A DNA stretch of 64,000 bases from CAZLPW01 sp964561495. GTDB lineage: Bacteria; Fidelibacterota; Marinisomatia; Marinisomatales; UBA1611. Positions within the stretch are counted from its first letter, which is position 1; every line of letters begins with the position of its first letter. A model generated the notes under the pieces. It saw only the letters and a program-made list of their open reading frames with translations, was not told the origin of the DNA and ran no database searches. A program made the position numbers and the translations under genes. This document shows, piece by piece, positions 8,859-14,963 of the stretch. The DNA lies in assembly GCA_964561495.1 (NCBI GenBank), contig CAZLPW010000001.1:166100-230099 (forward strand), read 5' to 3'.

Positions 8859-9980
8859 AATTTAATAAAAATAAAATAAAATGGGGAAAGTTTAATAGCT
8901 ATAATAATGATATAATCACCACAATTTTTGTGTAAAAATAAAAAACAATAAAAAAATAATTAGGCGTCGTAGTTTATATTAGATATTTGATAAAACTTGG
9001 GAATAAATGATCTTTGATTAATCAATAATATTAAATGGAATTATAATAAAATATAATGAATTAAATTTTATTAATTGTAAGAAGAAAAAAATATTAATTA
9101 AATCTTTTTTGGTAATATTAAAAAAATAACAAACTAAAATTAATGAAAATTTTTTTATCGAATAGATTGTTTTCACATAATAAAAAATAAGTTAAAAACT
9201 ATTTTATAAAAATAAATTGAGAAATTAATAAAAATTTATAGGTTTGTAAGCACCTGTTTTTATTAAAATTATTTGTTTTGTAATAAATTTATAAGATATT
9301 TAAAAATAAAAAATTTAAATTAAGTAAAGATTTTATATGTAATTAATTATTTTTAAAATGAAAAAAAATTTATATTTGATTAAACAATTAATTATTTAAA
9401 AAATAGAGAAAATTTTTTAAGAAATAAAATAAATTATAGTTTGAAGCACCTGATAAAATATTAAAAATTTATTTAAAATTTTGAATATTATTGGTAAGGA
9501 TATTGTATAATTTTTAAATATAATTCTTAATTAAAAATCCAAATATTTCCATAAAATTAAAGTTAAAATTCCATTATTTAATTTAATAATCTGTTAATAT
9601 TTAAATAAATATAGATATATTTAAAAATTATAATTTAATAATTAGATCTTGGGGGTAGATACATTTTCAAATATTTTAATTAATTAATTAATTATTAAAC
9701 CTTTTTTATAGATTTATTTATTTTAACTACATGTGAATTTTTAATTCTATTAAAATAAATTTTGAAATTTGTATATTTTAGTAAAATATTTATTTAAAAA
9801 TAGGGTTTGTAAAAAATTTAATTTTAAAAAATTTATAATAATCTGCCCGGGAAATATTCGGGATGTTAAAATTTGATTAAAAAATTATAAATCCCGACTA
9901 TAATAATAGACCGGGCTATTATTTAAAAATTTACCAAATTATTCAAATAAACTCTCAAAAAAAGGTTTGTAAAAAAAAAA
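8859..9980. other. Gene-free, extremely AT-rich region of about 1.1 kb
   Basis: No convincing reading frame is seen on either strand; stops are dense in all frames. The stretch is almost entirely A and T, with homopolymer runs, a short tandem TTAA run near 9678-9700, and two copies of the short string agcacctg near 9249 and 9443. The only GC-rich block is the nested inverted repeat at 9845-9916. It could be a decayed gene region, an AT-rich protein-binding domain or an origin-like region, but no DnaA-box cluster was recognised. Confidence 0.7.
9845..9916. repeat. Nested GC-rich inverted repeat in an AT-rich background
   Basis: Outer arms gcccgg (9845-9850) and ccgggc (9911-9916) are exact inverted complements, and inner arms tcgggat (9858-9864) and atcccga (9891-9897) are also exact inverted complements in the correct nested order. 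This gives a two-segment hairpin or cruciform with a 26-base AT-rich apical loop. It is the only G+C-rich sequence in more than a kilobase. It could be a structured RNA, a protein-binding site or the scar of a mobile element. Confidence 0.55.
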
Positions 9981-10370
9981 TTAATTAAATTTTTTATATA
10001 AAGCCTCAAAAATCAATGTCGGCGAATCTTTCATTCTTGAGGCTGGGTTATTTTCCAAATATTTTATTACAATTTCTAGTATTTGTTTTGATTTTATATG
10101 TTTAGGAACCATTATATTTTCTTTATAAAATTTTTCAGATTCCGTATAACTAAGATTTCCCCTTAGGGATTCGTTTTTTAGGCTTAATCTTTCTGCCTTT
10201 AAAAACCCTTGCCAAAAGCCTAAAACATAGTATTTCCCTTTAATTTTCTCACTTACATTTTGGCTAGTTAATAGATTATATAAACCTTCACCATTAAAAG
10301 GATCTGGTTTTGAATAAGGTATATTTAAGATAAAAAATAATAGTAATATTTTTAAAAAATCTTTTTTCAT
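9981..10370 (-). CDS. Secreted Rap1a/Tai-like small protein
   Basis: A 129-residue protein with a signal peptide (KILLLFFILNIPYS). The mature part resembles the Rap1a/Tai fold: a helix with YYVLGFWQGFL, then VPKHIKSKQILEIVIKYLENNPASR and SPTLIFEALYKKF, matching the family pattern YxxGxxxG...VPxxxxxxQxxxVxxxYLxxxPxxR...xxxxALxxxF. Classical Rap1a proteins are periplasmic immunity proteins for type VI amidases and contain a disulphide; this one has no cysteines and there is no T6SS gene in the window. Many Rap1a-like domains have unknown roles. Assignment is by motif reading only. Confidence 0.55.
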   Translation of the reverse strand: MKKDFLKILLLFFILNIPYSKPDPFNGEGLYNLLTSQNVSEKIKGKYYVLGFWQGFLKAERLSLKNESLRGNLSYTESEKFYKENIMVPKHIKSKQILEIVIKYLENNPASRMKDSPTLIFEALYKKFN

Positions 10371-10403
10371 TTTAATATTTTTATGAAACCACTGCGACTG
10401 ATA

Positions 10404-10829
10404 TTATTTTTTATTAAAAACATTACCCCAAACATTTATTTTATAATTTTTTGGGTATAGTTTTGGTTTTAATTTTTTTTGTAAATCTTTATTTGAAAAA
10501 TAATTTATATTATCAAATCCATTTTGCCATACTTTGATTCCATATATTCTTGATAAAGAAAGAAACCTAATTGCAGTTTTTTTGTATCTATAGGTAATTG
10601 AATTCTTCCAGATATTTATTTTATTAACCTTATCCAGTTTAAGACTACCTATATCTCGTACGTTTTGGTTATTTTTGCTTCTTATTGAAAAAGCCAACAG
10701 GATTGCAACAAAGGTGAAGAGACCTGCAATTATTTTTCCATTAATATTCCAATAATAAATCGCCCATGCGAAGATAGAAAAAAATAAAACCAAAAAGAAA
10801 AAATTTTTATATAATGATTTTAAAGTCAT
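10404..10829 (-). CDS. Small membrane protein with C-terminal soluble domain, unrecognised
   Basis: A 141-residue protein with two adjacent hydrophobic segments (about residues 10-27 and 32-49) forming a membrane hairpin, followed by a basic, strand-rich domain containing repeated KINIW / IKVW / KINVW strings. The layout (two helices then a compact beta domain of roughly 90 residues) is like bacterial PH-domain membrane proteins, but I see no diagnostic motif. It sits 33 bases upstream of the Rap1a-like gene on the same strand and could share its transcript. Codon usage is as AT-rich as the surroundings. Confidence 0.5.
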   Translation of the reverse strand: MTLKSLYKNFFFLVLFFSIFAWAIYYWNINGKIIAGLFTFVAILLAFSIRSKNNQNVRDIGSLKLDKVNKINIWKNSITYRYKKTAIRFLSLSRIYGIKVWQNGFDNINYFSNKDLQKKLKPKLYPKNYKINVWGNVFNKK

Positions 10830-10902
10830 CTTAATACTGTAGTTTTGATTGCTAAATCTAATATATGTACATTATAAACATAATTAATTTTATTTGGGAG
10901 AA

Positions 10903-10921
10903 GAGCCCCAATGAGGGGCTC
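10903..10921 (-). terminator. Perfect 7-bp hairpin, possible terminator
   Basis: gagcccc at 10903-10909 pairs exactly with ggggctc at 10915-10921 across the loop aatga. On the minus strand it follows a short ORF at 11046-10924 and precedes the membrane protein gene. The downstream T tract is weak on both strands, so it may instead be a leader hairpin or binding site. Confidence 0.45.
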
Positions 10922-10923
10922 AT

Positions 10924-11046
10924 TTAAGTATAAATTAAAAGTGTGTTAATTAAATATCTTATTACAAATATTATACCAAAAGTGATAATATATACAAAAA
11001 TCACATAATTGGCTAAAAATGTTACAGCTATAGAAATAAACTCCAT
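10924..11046 (-). CDS. Possible 40-residue single-helix membrane peptide
   Basis: An ATG at 11046 opens a 40-codon frame ending in TAA at 10924-10926. The peptide starts MEFISIAVTFLANYV and is hydrophobic nearly throughout, as expected for a single-span membrane peptide. A perfect hairpin follows directly after the stop. There is no well-spaced ribosome binding site (a GG sits immediately before the ATG), and AT-rich DNA encodes hydrophobic peptides by chance, so this may not be a gene. Confidence 0.25.
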   Translation of the reverse strand: MEFISIAVTFLANYVIFVYIITFGIIFVIRYLINTLLIYT

Positions 11047-11085
11047 CCTTTTTATTATTTTGTAACACAATAAGTCATAATTATT

Positions 11086-11436
11086 TTAAACTATAACAAA
11101 AAATTTTTTTTCTCTTATTAAATCTCCATTCTTTTTTACTACTAACTCCGAATTCTTAAAAAATAATTCTATTTTAAAATATTTTATTTCAGAATTATAC
11201 AATTTAATTAATTTATTTTTATGGGAATTGGTAAGGGTTTTAAATGCTAATCTGAAATCCTTTCCTCCATTATTCGTAAATGGGATAAAGCAATCATCAA
11301 TATTTTTTAATAAATATTCTTTCTCCTTTAAGGTTAGGTTACTAATAAAATTTATTGGGTTTATATTTTTATTATTCAACTTCCATATTATATTAGAAAA
11401 TTTAAAAGACCAATTTGATAGATTGTTTTTCGCCAT
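11086..11436 (-). CDS. Hypothetical protein, 116 residues
   Basis: No signal peptide or membrane segment; I do not recognise a family. The sequence is rich in Lys, Asn, Phe and Ile, with a probable helical N-terminal half (SFKFSNIIWKLNN, LTLKEKEYLLKNIDDCF) and a beta-hairpin-like C-terminus (FKIELFFKNSELVVKKNG). A single Cys is at about residue 49. It lies in the run of small leftward genes between the AT-rich region and the DUF4920 lipoprotein. Reality as a gene rests on its length in a stop-rich region. Confidence 0.5.
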   Translation of the reverse strand: MAKNNLSNWSFKFSNIIWKLNNKNINPINFISNLTLKEKEYLLKNIDDCFIPFTNNGGKDFRLAFKTLTNSHKNKLIKLYNSEIKYFKIELFFKNSELVVKKNGDLIREKKFFVIV

Positions 11437-11506
11437 ATTTCTTTTTTGCTAAATTATATTGGTCAATATATTATTAATTAAATAATAAATAAACAGATAA
11501 GAAAAA

Positions 11507-12040
11507 ATGAAAATCCCTTTTTTAAACCATAATGGAAATGCACTATTTACAATATTAATTATTTTTAGTGTTCTTGTTAATTGTGATAGCTCCAACAAAG
11601 AAGAACGTTTATTAAAGAAAAAGAATCCTATAGGATTCTATGGTTCAGCGATAACAAAAAAAGAGATTAATGATCTTAGAGGTATATTTTCTAACCCTGA
11701 TTTATTTATTGATGAAGAAATATTAACTAAAGGAAAAATTTTAGAAGTTTGCCCTATGCGAGGATGTTGGATAAATATATGTGATCCAGAATACCCTAAT
11801 AAAACTATTAGAGTAAAAGTTGTTGATGGAGAGATTGTTTTTCCTTTATCATCTAAAGGAAAGAATGTCAATGTTCAAGGTGTTTTTGATAAAATAGAAT
11901 TTTCCTATGAACAGGCAAAAAAATGGAAAATTCATTTACAAGAAGAAAAAGGTATTATAGTTAATCCTGATAGTGTTATTGTAGAATCGGAAGACCTTAT
12001 TGAATATAGAATTATTGGTAAGGGTATTCAAATTTTCTAG
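11507..12040 (+). CDS. DUF4920 lipoprotein
   Basis: A 177-residue probable lipoprotein: hydrophobic stretch LFTILIIFSVLVNC with the lipobox Cys at about residue 27. The mature part matches DUF4920: GFYGSAITKKE, then GKILEVCPMRGCWINIC, a compact beta domain, and VNVQGVF. The C-P-x-R-G-C-W motif is the family's most conserved element and could bind a metal or haem, though no function is established. It is transcribed away from the small leftward genes and ends 112 bases before the RNase HI gene, which is on the opposite strand. Confidence 0.8.
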   Translation: MKIPFLNHNGNALFTILIIFSVLVNCDSSNKEERLLKKKNPIGFYGSAITKKEINDLRGIFSNPDLFIDEEILTKGKILEVCPMRGCWINICDPEYPNKTIRVKVVDGEIVFPLSSKGKNVNVQGVFDKIEFSYEQAKKWKIHLQEEKGIIVNPDSVIVESEDLIEYRIIGKGIQIF

Positions 12041-12152
12041 TTTTTCAAGAAATTTGTTATTTTATATTTTTTGATATGTTTTGTTGATTGCGAAATTCAG
12101 TGTAGTTTTTAAAGCTTCCTTTGAATTTATTTAAATTTTTGTTTTTTATTAA

Positions 12153-12617
12153 TCAGTCTTTGAATTTTGGGGTATTGTTTTCTATTATTGCTTCGTTTGC
12201 TAGGCTGTCAGCTCTTTCATTTTCAAAATGACCTGAATGACCCTTTACCCATTCCCATGTAATATTATGATTTTCTGTAAGTTTTTCTAGGTCAATCCAC
12301 AGATCTTTATTTTTAACAGGCTTTTTTTGTGCCGTTTGCCAATTGTTTTTTTTCCAGTTTATAATCCAGTCTGTTATTCCATTTTTAACATATTTTGAAT
12401 CAGTGGTTATTTCAATAATTGAAGGAGTTGTTATTGATTTTAAACCTTCGATTACTGCTTTTAATTCCATTCTATTATTTGTGGTAGAATTTTCATAGCC
12501 TTTTAGTTCGATTCTGGATTTTTTTGAAATTATTACAACACCCCAACCGCCTGGACCAGGATTCCCTTTACAGGCCCCATCTGAAAAAATTTGAAATTCA
12601 TGATGATTTTGATTCAT
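12153..12617 (-). CDS. rnhA: Ribonuclease HI
   Basis: A 154-residue enzyme that cuts the RNA strand of RNA:DNA hybrids in the cytosol during replication and R-loop removal. The four catalytic carboxylates are visible: D13 in FSDGACKGNPGPGG, E51 in NNRMELKAV, D73 in TTDSKYVKNGI and D137 in ERADSLANEA, with H127 in the flexible loop KGHSGHFENE. The length and the basic handle region (INWKKNNWQTAQKKPVKN) match the type 1 bacterial enzyme. It is monocistronic as far as the window shows. Confidence 0.97.
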   Translation of the reverse strand: MNQNHHEFQIFSDGACKGNPGPGGWGVVIISKKSRIELKGYENSTTNNRMELKAVIEGLKSITTPSIIEITTDSKYVKNGITDWIINWKKNNWQTAQKKPVKNKDLWIDLEKLTENHNITWEWVKGHSGHFENERADSLANEAIIENNTPKFKD

Positions 12618-12728
12618 GCCAATCTATTATGCTTATAATATGATGAAATAAAAATAAAATTTACGTCGAGATTTTTGGGAATGTAATAGGAGCATATTAT
12701 AATTAGATAGGGGGTAATCTAATAAATA

Positions 12729-13505
12729 CTATTTTTCATATATAATGGGACAGATATCTTTATCATTTAAATTATTTTCTAAATAATTAGAAAGGCCCCC
12801 AGCTACCGATATTGTCTTTGCTTTATCGGTTGAAAAATGTACAACCATACCAACGCGAGGTTTATCAGTTTTGTTTTCATTTGAAGAGTGGTAGATACCT
12901 GAATTATGAATACTTAACTGGCCTTTATTTATTATTGATGATTTAATTTTGAAATCTTTTGTGTGCGTGTGAATAATTTTATTTTGTAAGATAATATCTT
13001 TATCAAAAAAATCTAATCCTTTTATATTCGACCATTTGTGTGATCCTAATATAAAGCGCACAGGGCCAGAATTTTTATGAACATCTGTTAGTGCTATCCA
13101 TGCTGTAAAAACACCTCCTGGTTCCCAGAAAGGCCAATATTGAATGTCTCGGTGCCAACCAGCATTCCCTTTTTTACTTCCACCAGGCGGTTTCCAAACA
13201 GATTGTGAGTGCCAGACCTGAATTTTATTCGATTTTGTGATTTCGGCCAAACACTTTCCAAGTTTTGAACTTGTTATTAATTTTTTTATTATATTATTAG
13301 ATAGATGAGGTTTATCAATTTTTATTATATTTTCTGGATCATCGCCAACATTCCAAAATCTTTCTTCAGGTTCTCTACCTGTATTGTATTTACCTTGAAT
13401 TACATCCCAGAGTGCTTTTCTAGTTGATACTATTTCTTGATCTGAAAATAATTTAGAAACAATGCAGAATCCATTTTTTTTCAGTTCATTTTTATATTCT
13501 ACCAT
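12729..13505 (-). CDS. Phytanoyl-CoA dioxygenase (PhyH) family protein
   Basis: A 258-residue non-haem Fe(II)/2-oxoglutarate oxygenase candidate. The metal triad is H118-x-D120 (GWHRDIQYWPF) and H206 (GIYHSSNEN), with R217 (KPRVGM) placed to bind 2-oxoglutarate. The fold spans nearly the whole chain and there is no signal peptide, so it is cytosolic. Family members hydroxylate lipids, small metabolites or compatible solutes (for example EctD); the neighbours give no substrate clue. Flanking genes are not close enough to imply an operon. Confidence 0.85.
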   Translation of the reverse strand: MVEYKNELKKNGFCIVSKLFSDQEIVSTRKALWDVIQGKYNTGREPEERFWNVGDDPENIIKIDKPHLSNNIIKKLITSSKLGKCLAEITKSNKIQVWHSQSVWKPPGGSKKGNAGWHRDIQYWPFWEPGGVFTAWIALTDVHKNSGPVRFILGSHKWSNIKGLDFFDKDIILQNKIIHTHTKDFKIKSSIINKGQLSIHNSGIYHSSNENKTDKPRVGMVVHFSTDKAKTISVAGGLSNYLENNLNDKDICPIIYEK

Positions 13506-13812
13506 ATTTTTTATATATATTTCGTATTTAGTTTTTCAATGTTAAAATTTTATTTGAATAGGAAAAAAATACAAGTTTTTTTGTTTATTTCATTTTAAGA
13601 GTTGCCTCATCAATATAACAACAGTTATACTTGTTAGTCATTTTTGACAAAATTTTTGAAAAGAAGATTTTGGGGAAAATAGATAACAAATGAAATTAGG
13701 TAAACTATTACTTTAAGCTAGTTTACGCATAGGATTAGGCTTCGGGTTGGCGCTAGGAGCCTTTTCTTTTTATACTAAAGTATCACTTTAATATATGTGT
13801 TTTTTGAAAATT
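13506..13812. other. Intergenic region upstream of tmRNA
   Basis: About 300 bases with no reading frame. The distal part carries an 8-bp perfect hairpin (13700-13707 with 13719-13726) and a terminator-like hairpin with T tract (13738-13771). A TTGACA string occurs near 13648 and TA-rich strings (tatact, taatat) occur at 13771-13795 in front of tmRNA, so a small plus-strand transcript ending at 13771 and a separate tmRNA promoter are both possible. Confidence 0.45.
13738..13771 (+). terminator. Rho-independent terminator-like hairpin 42 bases before tmRNA
   Basis: ggcttc at 13738-13743 pairs with ggagcc at 13756-13761 (five Watson-Crick pairs and one G-T), loop of 12 bases, followed by a T-rich tract ttttcttttt (13762-13771). 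The orientation is plus-strand. No annotated plus-strand gene lies within 1.6 kb upstream, so it would either end an unannotated small RNA or insulate tmRNA. Confidence 0.5.
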
Positions 13813-14161
13813 GGGGGCGATCGGTTTCGACAGGATAAGAGATATAATGGATTGCGCGCGGAGGATAATAACAATCTCCTAAATCAGTTATTACAAACAT
13901 AGTTGCCGATTACGGCTACATGGCTGCAGCTTAGCTAGCAGCCCGTTTCTGTTCAAATGAGCCAGTGGTTTGAACATGAAACGTCAATTACGCAGGCTGG
14001 TCCTTGATATGCCTGAATATTAAGGATGAGAAATTTTCAGGCTAGCCCTAATGAATTTTTGTCTTATGTTATAATTAGGGTAAAAACTTAACCTCTGACT
14101 ATGCGTGTAGACGTCTGCTGTAATTTTATTTTGGACGGGAGTTCGATTCTCCCCGCCTCCA
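13813..14161 (+). ncRNA. ssrA: Transfer-messenger RNA (tmRNA)
   Basis: One-piece tmRNA that rescues stalled ribosomes and tags their products for proteolysis. The 5' end GGGGGCGATCGGTTTCGACAG is diagnostic, and 13813-13819 pairs with cgcctcc at 14154-14160 to close the tRNA-like domain; the T arm is gggagttcgattctccc. The resume site is catAGTT-GCC, as in the conserved TAGTC-GCA context, and the tag ORF at 13905-13934 reads ADYGYMAAA followed by TAG. The stop lies inside a helix (gctgcagc/agctagcagc), as usual. CCA is not encoded. The ORF ending in hydrophobic Ala residues fits ClpXP-type recognition. Confidence 0.97.
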
Positions 14162-14181
14162 CTAAATTATTAATTTTTTAA

Positions 14182-14877
14182 TTATGTTTTAGCGTTAATG
14201 AATCCATCAATAGGTTTACAAGCCACTAAGGCAGTATCTTCTTCTACATCAACATCCCAAACCATACTTAACATAATATATTGTCCTGTTTTACCATGTT
14301 TCCAGCGTTGAATTGTGCTATACCGAGTTAAAGAAATTATATTTGATTTATTAAGTGTCCCTTGATTTTTTTTGATATGTTTTAAATCATCTGGATGGAT
14401 TAAATCCTCACTATCATATGAACGACCTTCGAGTTCAGAATTCAAATATCCCATTAGTTTTTCCCATTTACCATCTATATCTGTGATGATGCCATCTGAT
14501 ATTCTTCCAGAAATATAAAGAGAATCACTAATAACTCGATCAAATAGTTTCCCTTTAGGTTCAGATGTATTGTTATTTTGTTTTATTTTTAATATTTCAT
14601 CTTTCAATCTAAGATTTTCTTTCATAAGATAATTGATAACAAGCTCTTTTTCATTTTTAGGATCAAATTTAATAGAATCTTCTCTACTTTTTGTTGCCGA
14701 TGTTTCTAGAGAATTTTCGGTAGATAGCTTAAGTAAATGTTTTGGTGGAATCTGGTTTTTTGCTATCCAAATACTTAGCGCTTGAGGGGTAACCCCAAAA
14801 TATTTTGCAACTTCCCGTTTTTGCCGGAAGTTGTTTTTACTCATTATCTCATTTATAATATCTATGGCTTTTTTCAT
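14182..14877 (-). CDS. HTH (CI-repressor type) - PAS transcriptional regulator
   Basis: A 231-residue protein. Residues about 3-45 form a phage CI-like helix-turn-helix (FRQKREVAKYFGVTPQALSIWI). A coiled-coil-like linker with ELVINYLMKENLRLKDEILKIK follows, and residues about 118-225 form a PAS domain (SDGIITDIDGKWEKLMGY, HPDDL, then YIMLSMVWDVD). This suggests a dimeric repressor or activator responding to a small ligand or redox state. Three copies of the heptamer TACTTAA in mixed orientation sit directly in front of its start codon, consistent with autoregulation. It lies downstream of, and in the same direction as, the ECF/FecR/TonB receptor genes but has its own leader. Confidence 0.82.
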   Translation of the reverse strand: MKKAIDIINEIMSKNNFRQKREVAKYFGVTPQALSIWIAKNQIPPKHLLKLSTENSLETSATKSREDSIKFDPKNEKELVINYLMKENLRLKDEILKIKQNNNTSEPKGKLFDRVISDSLYISGRISDGIITDIDGKWEKLMGYLNSELEGRSYDSEDLIHPDDLKHIKKNQGTLNKSNIISLTRYSTIQRWKHGKTGQYIMLSMVWDVDVEEDTALVACKPIDGFINAKT

Positions 14878-14881
14878 TTTA

Positions 14882-14912
14882 TACTTAAATTCTACTTAAC
14901 TAAAATTAAGTA
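14882..14912 (-). promoter_or_regulatory. Putative operator array for the HTH-PAS regulator
   Basis: On the plus strand the heptamer TACTTAA occurs at 14882-14888 and 14893-14899, and its inverse TTAAGTA at 14906-14912; the outer pair extends to an 8-base perfect inverted repeat (atacttaa ... ttaagtat, 14881-14913). The array ends 4 bases before the regulator's start codon on the minus strand. The spacing of half-sites (11 bases, then 13) is about one helical turn each, as for cooperative repressor binding. Confidence 0.5.
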
Positions 14913-14963
14913 TAAATTAAATATAAATAAAAAATAATAAATTTATTTTAATTGCTAATAAAA

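Noticed and set aside
8859..9980. Origin of replication in the AT-rich stretch
   Set aside because: No DnaA-box cluster, no dnaA or parAB neighbours; AT richness alone is not enough.
10924..10939. 16-base string ttaagtataaattaaa shared with 14906-14921
   Set aside because: In such AT-rich DNA identical 16-mers are expected by chance; only the 14881-14913 copy has array symmetry.
13858..13902. tmRNA tag ORF AEDNNNLLNQLLQT
   Set aside because: It lies before the conserved TAGTT resume context and ends in QT; the frame from 13905 gives the standard tag position and AAA end.
13813..14161. Integrated phage or island at the tmRNA 3' end
   Set aside because: No integrase gene and no direct repeat of the tmRNA 3' sequence was found in the window.
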